Source of the DNA: an uncultured Saprospiraceae bacterium
GTDB taxonomy: Bacteria > Bacteroidota > Bacteroidia > Chitinophagales > Saprospiraceae
Length of the DNA: 40,410 nt
Reading direction: 5' to 3'
NCBI GenBank assembly: GCA_937973565.1
Contig: CALJKQ010000110.1
Coordinates: 1-40,410, forward strand
The notes beneath the pieces were generated by a model. It worked only from the letters and a program-made list of their open reading frames with translations. It was not told the DNA's origin and made no database searches. Positions 33,341 through 40,410 of the stretch are shown here, in pieces (the stretch's first letter is position 1; each line of letters begins with the position of its first letter). The position numbers and the translations under genes were made by a program.

Positions 33341-35725
33341 ATGGTAAACCATAGAGAAAATGCCGGCGAATTTTTACCCATGCTCAGCCTGGAGGATGAG
33401 GAAAAAAGCATGAACGAAGAATACGAAGATATTTTACCCCTCATAGCCCTCAAAAACACCGTATTGTTTCCCGGTGTGGTCATACCTATTACCATAGGGA
33501 GGGACAAGTCTTTGTCTGCCCTTAAAAAAGCAGATAAAGGCACAAAAAACATTGCCGTAGTAACCCAGCGGGATGCAGCTGTAGAAGAACCGGAGGCGGC
33601 CGACCTTTACAAAATTGGTGTTGTGGCCAGGTTGATGAAAGTACTCAAAATGCCGGATGGCAGCACAACGGCTATTCTGCAGGGCAGGAAAAAAATATTT
33701 GTAGAAGATTACACCAAGTATGACCCACACTTTGAGGTAAAAGCCTATTTTCTGGAAGAAGCCGTGCCGGAAGAAGACATGGAGTTTGACGCCATGCATT
33801 CTTCGATTGTAGAGATTTCACGACGCATCATCGAGTTGTCGCCCCAAATCCCCAACGAGGCAATGGTGATGCTACAAAACATAAAAAGCCCTGCCTACCT
33901 GTTTAATTTTATTGCTTCCAATCTCAATGTAAGTGCCACTGTAAAGCAGGAGTTGCTTGAAATTGGCAACCTCAAAGACAAAGGCAGCAAGATCCTGGAG
34001 CACCTCAATCAGGAATTGCAAATGCTGCAGATCAAAGACCAGATCGAAAGTAAAGTAAGGGTAGACATCGATAAACAACAACGCGATTACTACCTCAACC
34101 AGCAATTGCGCACCATCCAGGAAGAGTTGGGTGGCAATCCACAGGACATAGAACTCAATGAACTCGAAAAAAGAGCTGCAAGCAAGGAATGGCCCAAAGA
34201 AATAGCCACCCACTTTGCCAAAGAGGTTCAGAAAGCGAGAAGGATCAATCCGCAGATCGCGGAATATTCGGTGACCCTCAACTACCTGGAAACCTTGCTC
34301 GATTTGCCTTGGTCGGTATATACCAAAGACAACTTCAACCTGGCCAATGTGAAAAAGGTCTTAGATGAAGATCACTATGGCCTCGACGATATCAAAGACC
34401 GCATCATGGAGCACCTTGCCGTGCTTAAGTTACGCAAAGACATGAAAGCCCCTATCCTTTGCCTGGTGGGTCCTCCGGGTGTAGGTAAGACCAGCCTGGG
34501 AAGGTCGATCGCAAGGGCGTTGAAACGCAACTTTGTGCGCATGTCATTGGGAGGCCTGCACGATGAGAGTGAAATCAGGGGACACCGCAAAACGTACATT
34601 GGAGCTATGCCGGGTCGCATCATCAAAGCCCTGAAAAAGACCGGCAGCAGCAACCCCGTTTTTATCCTGGATGAAATCGATAAGCTTGGATCCGATCACC
34701 GGGGCGATCCTTCTTCTGCCCTGTTGGAAGCGCTGGATCCGGAGCAGAATTCTGGTTTTTACGACAACTACCTGGAAGTAGACTACGATTTGTCAAAGGT
34801 ATTGTTTATTGCTACTGCCAATTCACTCAATTCCATCCAGCCTGCCCTTTTGGACAGAATGGAGATCATCGAAGTATCCGGTTACAGCACTGAAGAAAAA
34901 ATAGAGATTGCCAAAAAACACCTGGTACCCAAGCAGAAAAAAGAAAACGGACTGGAGACCAAGGATGTTGTTTTGGAAGATGCCGTGCTGGAAAAAATCA
35001 TTACCGATTATACCCGTGAATCCGGCGTGAGAAACCTGGAAAGGACCATCGGCAGTGTAATGCGTCACATAGCGGTGAAAAAGGCATCCAATGAAACTTA
35101 CAACAAAAAGCCGGGTATAAGCGAGGTCGAAAAGATTTTGGGTCCCATCAAATTTATGGGTGAAAAATACAGTGTGGAATCTCTACCCGGTGTAGCTGTA
35201 GGTCTTGCCTGGACCAAAGTGGGTGGTGATATTCTATACATTGAGGCATCTACTTCCAAGGGGAAAGGCAAGCTGACCCTCACCGGCAATCTCGGTGATG
35301 TGATGAAAGAATCTGCCACTACCGCTTTGAGTTTCATCAAGGCCAATGCTGCCAAACTGGAGATCGACACCGAGGTGTTTGACAACACCGACATCCATAT
35401 CCACATACCGGAAGGTGCCATTCCCAAAGATGGTCCCAGTGCCGGTATAACCATGCTTACTGCCATTGTAAGTGCCTTAAAGGGCAAGCCCGTGAAACCC
35501 CACCTTGCCATGACGGGTGAGATCACGCTGAGAGGCAAGGTACTGCCGGTAGGAGGCATCAAAGAAAAGATCCTGGCAGCTAAAAGGAGCGGCATGAAAG
35601 AAGTGATGTTGTGCCGTGAAAACCAGCGCCACGTGGAGCAGATCAATCCTGATTTTATCAAGGACGTTAATTTTATATACGTGGATACGATGTATACCGT
35701 TTTGGAACAGGCGTTAGATAGGTGA
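33341..35725 (+). CDS. lon: ATP-dependent protease La (Lon)
   Basis: Cytosolic AAA+ serine protease that removes misfolded and regulatory proteins. 794 residues, normal size. The LON substrate-binding domain is at about 28-225 (LPLIALKNTVLFPGVVIPIT), followed by a coiled-coil linker, then Walker A GPPGVGKT at 377-384, FILDEIDKLGSDHRGDPSSA, and a protease domain with the Ser-Lys dyad S700 in KDGPSAG and K743 in IKEKILAAKRSG, 43 residues apart as in E. coli Lon. The N-terminal 28 residues are an acidic extension. It is divergent from the porP-like gene with 265 bases between them. Confidence 0.97.
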   Translation: MVNHRENAGEFLPMLSLEDEEKSMNEEYEDILPLIALKNTVLFPGVVIPITIGRDKSLSALKKADKGTKNIAVVTQRDAAVEEPEAADLYKIGVVARLMKVLKMPDGSTTAILQGRKKIFVEDYTKYDPHFEVKAYFLEEAVPEEDMEFDAMHSSIVEISRRIIELSPQIPNEAMVMLQNIKSPAYLFNFIASNLNVSATVKQELLEIGNLKDKGSKILEHLNQELQMLQIKDQIESKVRVDIDKQQRDYYLNQQLRTIQEELGGNPQDIELNELEKRAASKEWPKEIATHFAKEVQKARRINPQIAEYSVTLNYLETLLDLPWSVYTKDNFNLANVKKVLDEDHYGLDDIKDRIMEHLAVLKLRKDMKAPILCLVGPPGVGKTSLGRSIARALKRNFVRMSLGGLHDESEIRGHRKTYIGAMPGRIIKALKKTGSSNPVFILDEIDKLGSDHRGDPSSALLEALDPEQNSGFYDNYLEVDYDLSKVLFIATANSLNSIQPALLDRMEIIEVSGYSTEEKIEIAKKHLVPKQKKENGLETKDVVLEDAVLEKIITDYTRESGVRNLERTIGSVMRHIAVKKASNETYNKKPGISEVEKILGPIKFMGEKYSVESLPGVAVGLAWTKVGGDILYIEASTSKGKGKLTLTGNLGDVMKESATTALSFIKANAAKLEIDTEVFDNTDIHIHIPEGAIPKDGPSAGITMLTAIVSALKGKPVKPHLAMTGEITLRGKVLPVGGIKEKILAAKRSGMKEVMLCRENQRHVEQINPDFIKDVNFIYVDTMYTVLEQALDR

Positions 35726-35826
35726 TAGGGGCTAGGGGTTTCTCCTTCAGATAGACATGGTAATTAAAAAGAGAATTGGATCTTACTTTAAGGCACTACA
35801 AAACTGCGTTTTATAAAAACAAGCAT

Positions 35827-36160
35827 AAAGAGCATTTAGTGGCATTAAGGAATAATATCCCCCATAAATCTTAATGTGTCCTCATGTCCTTAATGTTTCC
35901 AAAAAATCCTAATCTCGTTTATAGGGGCAATGTCTTTTTGAGGGGTTGTACTTCGGAGTGAATCCCATATATAGACTTTATTCATTGGGAAGAGCTGGGT
36001 CTTTTCTCTTTAAACATTAAGGGAATTTAGAGAATTAAGGGTTAAGTAAGCAATAAGGTATACAGTCTGAATTACCTTAATTTCCTTAATGTTTTAAAAA
36101 TATCCCAATCTCGTTTATTTTGGAATAAAGTCATTGCGTCGGTCAATCCAATGAATCTAG
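35827..36160. repeat. Left array of alternating non-coding repeats
   Basis: Two kinds of element alternate: P1 (about 85-95 bases, with CATTAAG and CTTAATGT arms that can form a long imperfect hairpin) and P2 (about 89 bases, beginning AATCTCGTTTAT and containing CCCATATATAGACTTTAT). Here P1 occurs at 35827-35910 and 36013-36106, P2 at 35911-35999, and a degraded P2 start at 36107-36160. P2 here matches the copy at 37830-37918 at about 78 of 89 positions by eye. The 470-base gap 35726-36195 after lon holds no recognisable gene. Confidence 0.8.
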
Positions 36161-36195
36161 CCATCAGCACAACAAGGCTCCATCTCCCTTTATAT

Positions 36196-37446
36196 CTATT
36201 GTCTGGAAGGTTGCTTCTCCATCAAATTCACCCCCAGCAAGTCGCGGGTTTTGTAAAAGATCAGGGAAATAAAAAAGAGGGTCATGCCGGCGCCAAAGAT
36301 GACGGAGGGTACGGTGCCCAGCAGTCGGGCTGCCACGCCGGATTCGAAGGCACCGAGTTCGTTGCTACAGCTGACAAAGATACCGTTGATGGCATTGACC
36401 CTGCCACGCATCTCATCGGGCGGTAAAATCTGGAGGATGGTCTGTCTGATCACTACACTTATGCTATCGAAGGCACCGGTGAGGAAGAGGGCAAAGACGC
36501 TGAGGTAAAAATGGGTGGATACGGCAAATACGAGGGTGGCGAGGCCAAAACCAAAGACGGCCATGATCATGTTTCTCCAGGCGTGACGGGTAGGCGGGAA
36601 ATAGGCGGTACCAAACATAGTAAGTACGGCACCTACTCCGGGTGCGGCACGCAGGATGCCTAATCCCTCGGGGCCCACCATCAGGATGTCCTTGGCAAAG
36701 ACCGGCAGGATGGCCACTACCCCACCAAACAAAACCGAAAACATATCGAGGGCAATGGCATAAATCATGATCTTTGAATTGATCACAAAATGATAGCCTT
36801 CTCTCAGGCGCTGCCATATGCTGCCAGTATTCACTGCCACCGCTTTGGATGCCGTTTTTATTTGGGTGGTGGATACAAAAGAAATGACAAACAAGGCGAT
36901 CACCACCCACAAGGTATTTTCCATGCCCAGCCACGCGTATAAAAAGCCTGCAATGGCGGGACCGGTGATCATGCCTCCCTGCCAAAATTGAGAAGCCCAG
37001 CTGGCCGCGTTGGAATAGTGTTTTTGATCCACCAAAAATGCCTTGATCGAAGACCATGCAGGCCCCATAAAACCCCTGGCCACTCCGATACAGAATACGG
37101 CTCCATATATGACATAAGCCACCTGATCACTGCCTTTGAAATGATGAAGCCCCGCCATCAGCAACAACGAAATGACGATCATGCCTCCGATGCAAATCCT
37201 GGCTATTTTTCTTTTGTCAAACAAATCGGCTACATGGCCACCAAAAAGAGCGAGCATCAGGTACGGTATGGCCTCAAATAAGCCAATCAAGCCCAATGTC
37301 AAGGGATCGCCGGTGATGTCATATAAATAATACCCCAATACCACTTCCTGGATCAGTACCGCTACGGTGTACGAAAACTGGGTACCGAGAAAGTACCGGA
37401 AGTCTGGGTATCGCAGGGCTGCGTAGGCGTCTTTTGCTGATTTCAT
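36196..37446 (-). CDS. MFS transporter, EntS-like exporter family
   Basis: 416 residues from ATG at 37446. Inner-membrane major facilitator with twelve hydrophobic segments, of the MFS_3 group that includes the enterobactin exporter EntS. Family marks are the N-terminal RYPDFRYFLGTQFSYTVAV, the loop between segments 2 and 3 GGHVADLFDKRKIAR, and in the C-terminal half FDSISVVIRQTILQILPPDE, then MRGRVNAINGIF. The substrate is unknown, since no siderophore genes are visible. A longer start at 37491 is possible, but a -7-like box at 37461-37454 favours 37446. Repeat arrays in the same orientation lie on both sides. Confidence 0.87.
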   Translation of the reverse strand: MKSAKDAYAALRYPDFRYFLGTQFSYTVAVLIQEVVLGYYLYDITGDPLTLGLIGLFEAIPYLMLALFGGHVADLFDKRKIARICIGGMIVISLLLMAGLHHFKGSDQVAYVIYGAVFCIGVARGFMGPAWSSIKAFLVDQKHYSNAASWASQFWQGGMITGPAIAGFLYAWLGMENTLWVVIALFVISFVSTTQIKTASKAVAVNTGSIWQRLREGYHFVINSKIMIYAIALDMFSVLFGGVVAILPVFAKDILMVGPEGLGILRAAPGVGAVLTMFGTAYFPPTRHAWRNMIMAVFGFGLATLVFAVSTHFYLSVFALFLTGAFDSISVVIRQTILQILPPDEMRGRVNAINGIFVSCSNELGAFESGVAARLLGTVPSVIFGAGMTLFFISLIFYKTRDLLGVNLMEKQPSRQ

Positions 37447-37453
37447 TGGGGGG

Positions 37454-37484
37454 TAAAGATAGGTGATTTCCGGGTATCCGGCAA
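37454..37484 (-). promoter_or_regulatory. Candidate MFS promoter TTG-N20-TATCTTTA
   Basis: TTG at 37484-37482 on the minus strand, 20 bases, then TATCTTTA at 37461-37454. The ATG at 37446 begins only 7 bases after the box, which would give a very short leader. Confidence 0.35.
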
Positions 37485-37640
37485 CGGCCATCAGCTAACC
37501 GGAAACCGCTATCCAGGATCAGAACACCTTTACCGTTTTATTGGCACAAGGACAGGCATCTGGGCGTTATGTTGATATGGTGTCCCTATAACAGAAATCG
37601 TAAAATACTGAGACGCTGCATCATGTTATAAAAAAATCAT

Positions 37641-38055
37641 AATCTCGTTTTTGCAAATAGATTTTGAAGTCTACTATTCCAAGGTTAATCCCATATATAG
37701 ACTTTAATCGTTTATATAAGATGGGTGATTTTATTCTCAACATTAAGAGAATTTAGGAAATTAAGATTTGAATTTTTCTTTTAAAACTTAATGTGCCTTC
37801 ATGTTTCTTAATGTTTCAAAAATGATCCCAATCTCGTTTATTGGTGTAATGTCTTTTTGAGGGGTCATACTTCAGTGTGAATCCCATATATAGACTTTAT
37901 TCATTAGAAAGAGTTGGCAATTTTTCTTTAAATGCTTCATTAAGCTGCGCTTTTTCAGCACAGGCATTAAGAGCATTTAGTGGAATTAAGCTTTAATATC
38001 CTCCATAAATCTTAATGTGTCTTCATGTCCTTAATGTTTCCAAAATATCCCAATC
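37641..38055. repeat. Right array of alternating non-coding repeats
   Basis: Same elements and same orientation as at 35827-36160. A degraded P2 lies at 37641-37725, P1 at about 37739-37829, a good P2 at 37830-37918 and P1 at about 37966-38052, followed by a truncated P2 start. The period is about 190-230 bases. The surrounding 732 bases without a gene (37447-38178) contain nothing else that I can recognise. Confidence 0.8.
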
Positions 38056-38178
38056 ACATTTATTGAAATGAGATTTAGGTATAAAAAGAACATTGAACGG
38101 GATAACAAAACGTGAACGTAGAGTTACATTTGCAGAATGTCAATCTAGCATATTGTCAAATTGGTAATTTAAACAATC

Positions 38179-40107
38179 CTATCCCTCCGCGATCTCAGTT
38201 TCCACAACCTTCACAAAGGCTTCAAGCGTCATAGAACCCAAATCACCCTTTCCTTGTCTTCTGACAGAGATGGTATTTTGTTCTACTTCTTTGTCGCCGA
38301 TGACGAGCATGTAAGGGATGCGTTTCAATTCTGTATCGCGAATTTTTTTGCCGATCGATTCATTTCTTTCATCCACCAATCCTCTGATATCGTAACGAGC
38401 CAGTTCAGTTTGAATGCCTTTGGCGTAGTCATTGAATCTTTCGGAAACGGGGAGGATCATGTATTGATCAGGAGTGAGCCAGAGAGGAAATTTACCGGCC
38501 GTGTGTTCGATGAGAATGGAAATGAAACGTTCCATAGACCCGAATGGGGCACGGTGAATCATTACAGGGCGGTGCGCCTTATTATCAGACCCGATATACT
38601 CCAGCTGGAATCGCTCAGGAAGGTTATAGTCTACCTGGATGGTACCCAGCTGCCATGAGCGGCCAAGAGCATCCTTGATCATAAAATCAAGTTTGGGACC
38701 ATAGAAGGCCGCTTCACCGTAAGCAGTGGTGGTGACAAGGTCTACCTCCTGGGTAGCTGAAATGATGGCATGTTCTGCTGCATTCCAGTTTTCATCGCTG
38801 CCTATGTACTTATCAGGTGTATTGGGATCTCTGAGAGAAATTTGTGCTGTAAAGTTATCAAAGCCCATCTTTTTAATCACTTTGGTGGTGAGCTCCAAAA
38901 CATTTAGGAATTCTCCCTTTACCTGATCCTGGGTACAAAAGATGTGGGCGTCGTCCTGGGTAAAGCCACGTACGCGACTCAATCCATGCAATTCACCGGT
39001 TTGTTCGTAGCGGTAAACGGTACCGAATTCTCCGATGCGCAGTGGAAGTTCTTTATACGATCTTGGCTTGTGTCCAAAGATTTCACAGTGGTGAGGGCAA
39101 TTCATGGGTTTGAGCAAAAATTCTTCTCCTTCCCTTGGTGTTTTGATGGGTTGGAAGCTGTCGGCACCGTATTTGGCATAGTGACCTGAGGTTTCGTACA
39201 AGACCTTATGACCTATATGTGGGGTTACCACCATTTGGTAGCCACTCTTTTCCTGCTCGGCCCTCAAAAAGTTTTGAAGTCTTTCTCGAAGTTGGGTTCC
39301 TTTGGGCAACCACATGGGTAGTCCGGATCCTACTTTGTCTGAAAACATAAACAATTCCAGTTCTGCTCCCAACTTGCGGTGGTCGCGTTTTTTGGCTTCT
39401 TCCAGTAATTCCAGGTATTCGGTAAGTTCCTTTTGTTTGGGGAAGGTTACCGCGTAAATGCGGGTCATCATCTTCCTCTTTTCATCGCCTCTCCAGTAAG
39501 CACCGGCAAAATTCATGATCTTGGCCGCTTTAATGGAAGAAGTATCGTAGATGTGAGGACCCTTACAAAGATCCACAAAGTTGCCTTGCTGGTAAAAAGT
39601 AATCGTACCGTCCTGCAATTCATTGATGAGTTCTATCTTGTATTCATCGCCTTTTCCGGTAAAATATTCCATCGCCTCCGCCTTGGAAACATTTCTGCGT
39701 TGGTAAACACTCTTGTTTCGAGCCAGTTCTAGCATTTTTTCCTCAATTTTGGGCATATCGGCCGGTGTAAGGGTAACATCTCCCGTATCCACATCGTAAT
39801 AAAAGCCGGTTTCAATGGCAGGACCTATGCCAAACTTGGTTCCGGGATACAAAGCCTCCAATGCTTCAGCCAATAAGTGGGCTGAACTGTGCCAGAAGGT
39901 CTGCTTGCCTTCTTTGTCGTTCCACGTAAACAATTTTACGGTTGCATCGGTCGTAATAGGTCTCCCAGCATCATAGGTTTCGCCGTTTACACTGGCACTC
40001 AATACATTTCTGGCCAGCCCTTCACTTATCGACAAGGCTATGTCCATGGGCGTTACCCCAGCTTCGTATTGTCTTATACTGCCATCCGGCAATGTAATCT
40101 GAATCAT
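38179..40107 (-). CDS. thrS: Threonyl-tRNA synthetase
   Basis: Class II synthetase charging tRNA-Thr in the cytosol. 642 residues, matching the E. coli enzyme. Order: N-terminal TGS-like domain (MIQITLPDGSIRQYEAG), editing domain with HSSAHLLAEALEALYP and the later CKGPHIYDT, catalytic core with LLKPMNCPHHCEIFGHKPRS, VYRYEQTGELHGLSRVRGFT and QDDAHIFC, and an anticodon-binding domain ending VVETEIAEG. The Cys and His of the zinc site lie in the NCPHH and DAHIF regions, and a third His is expected in HRAPFGS. ATG at 40107 gives the family N-terminus; a form from 40146 adds 13 residues and spans the promoter. Confidence 0.97.
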   Translation of the reverse strand: MIQITLPDGSIRQYEAGVTPMDIALSISEGLARNVLSASVNGETYDAGRPITTDATVKLFTWNDKEGKQTFWHSSAHLLAEALEALYPGTKFGIGPAIETGFYYDVDTGDVTLTPADMPKIEEKMLELARNKSVYQRRNVSKAEAMEYFTGKGDEYKIELINELQDGTITFYQQGNFVDLCKGPHIYDTSSIKAAKIMNFAGAYWRGDEKRKMMTRIYAVTFPKQKELTEYLELLEEAKKRDHRKLGAELELFMFSDKVGSGLPMWLPKGTQLRERLQNFLRAEQEKSGYQMVVTPHIGHKVLYETSGHYAKYGADSFQPIKTPREGEEFLLKPMNCPHHCEIFGHKPRSYKELPLRIGEFGTVYRYEQTGELHGLSRVRGFTQDDAHIFCTQDQVKGEFLNVLELTTKVIKKMGFDNFTAQISLRDPNTPDKYIGSDENWNAAEHAIISATQEVDLVTTTAYGEAAFYGPKLDFMIKDALGRSWQLGTIQVDYNLPERFQLEYIGSDNKAHRPVMIHRAPFGSMERFISILIEHTAGKFPLWLTPDQYMILPVSERFNDYAKGIQTELARYDIRGLVDERNESIGKKIRDTELKRIPYMLVIGDKEVEQNTISVRRQGKGDLGSMTLEAFVKVVETEIAEG

Positions 40108-40132
40108 GGATGATTTCGGAATTAATGAGCTG

Positions 40133-40140
40133 CAAAAGTA
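40133..40140 (-). promoter_or_regulatory. -7 box TACTTTTG of thrS
   Basis: Exact TAnnTTTG match on the minus strand, 25 bases before the thrS ATG at 40107. No -33 TTTG at the usual distance. The minisatellite begins about 40 bases upstream of this box. Confidence 0.5.
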
Positions 40141-40180
40141 CCCCATTTTTGCCGAAATTTGAAATTTATTGTCCGGTTAC

Positions 40181-40410
40181 GGGGCATCGGGTGTCGGAGC
40201 ATCGGAGCATCGGAGCATCGGGCAACGGAGCATCGGGTGTCGGAGCAACGGAGCATCGGAGCATCGGGTGTCGGAGCAACGGAGCATCGGGCAACGGAGC
40301 ATCGGGTGTCGGAGCATCGGGTGTCGGAGCATCGGAGCATCGGGTGTCGGAGCATCGGAGCATCGGGCAACGGAGCATCGGGTGTCGGAGCATCGGGTGT
40401 CGGAGCATCG
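40181..40410. repeat. Two-word minisatellite upstream of thrS, runs off the edge
   Basis: About 30 tandem words with no spacer, of two lengths: an 8-base word GGAGCATC (variant GGAGCAAC) and a 7-base word GGGTGTC (variant GGGCAAC). Every 7-base word is followed by one, two or three 8-base words and never by another 7-base word. GC content is well above the neighbourhood. None of the words creates a stop codon in any minus-strand frame, so long open frames there are an artefact. The array continues beyond the window. Confidence 0.93.

Noticed and set aside
33076..33552. N-terminal extension of the porP-like gene
   Set aside because: The extension has no signal peptide, whereas the internal ATG at 33075 starts a clear one; it would also overlap the lon coding region on the other strand.
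35827..38055. IS element or CRISPR as an explanation for the repeats
   Set aside because: No transposase or cas gene is present, repeats are too long and diverged for CRISPR, and no flanking target duplications were seen.
40122..40408. Two overlapping open frames of about 80 codons on the minus strand over the minisatellite
   Set aside because: The repeat words contain no stop codon in any minus-strand frame, so open frames are automatic; the predicted peptides are low-complexity and one runs into the thrS start.
40181..40410. CRISPR array
   Set aside because: Words of 7 and 8 bases follow each other directly with no unique spacers.

Overview
The window looks like a chromosomal segment of a Bacteroidota bacterium, most likely of the Saprospiria/Chitinophagia side of the phylum (genus not resolvable by eye). 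The evidence is a gldK-gldL-gldM-gldN type IX secretion (T9SS) and gliding-motor operon next to a PorP/SprF-type gene, a cargo-like protein with a T9SS C-terminal sorting domain, a DUF5686 outer-membrane protein, the start of a MurF-Alr fusion of the Bacteroidota type, a bacterial geranylgeranylglyceryl phosphate synthase, and several promoter boxes of the Bacteroidota form TAnnTTTG. Genes are densely packed, with many 4-base start/stop overlaps.

Layout. 1-5000 (minus): trxA-pdxH, then clpB and the start of a murF-alr fusion that leaves the window. 5200-8250 (plus): UMF1-type transporter, CPBP intramembrane protease, Fur-family regulator and an orphan PaaD-like protein. 8259-10039 (minus): three overlapping membrane or unknown genes including an MscS channel. 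10181-12673 (plus): DUF5686 protein. 12738-16531 (plus): a four-gene unit made of an LVIVD-repeat lipoprotein, a beta-barrel-like protein, an ECF sigma factor and a protein joining a cytoplasmic head, one membrane segment and a predicted beta-barrel. The last three genes each overlap the one before. 16512-20325: PqiA-like membrane protein, FemAB/GNAT-like protein, small membrane coiled-coil protein and AI-2E family permease. 20356-20745 has no gene but holds a strong minus-strand intrinsic terminator that follows no recognised gene. 20746-23899 (plus): GGGP synthase, CNNM/HlyC-type CBS protein and the T9SS cargo-like protein, followed by a bidirectional terminator and a tRNA-Met(CAU) on the minus strand. 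24100-25917 (minus): Kazal-META lipoprotein and a Cys/Met PLP enzyme. 26162-27213 (plus): small conserved protein and an MBL-fold hydrolase. 27354-33075 (minus): gldN, gldM, gldL, gldK and porP-like. 33341-35725 (plus): lon. 36196-37446 (minus): MFS exporter bracketed by two non-coding arrays of alternating repeats. 38179-40107 (minus): thrS, whose upstream region is a minisatellite of 7- and 8-base words running off the window edge.

Functional links. GldK/L/M/N and the PorP-like protein are envelope parts of the T9SS; the 22.8 kb cargo-like protein is a plausible client. ClpB and Lon cover protein quality control. The sigma-factor unit is the best candidate for an undescribed envelope-sensing system, because its last gene joins a predicted anti-sigma-like head to a barrel-like domain. 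The other observations most worth checking are ClpB NBD1, which departs from the canonical catalytic residues in its Walker B pair and at the arginine-finger site, the repeat arrays around the MFS gene, the two-word minisatellite upstream of thrS, and the unexplained terminator at 20.4 kb.
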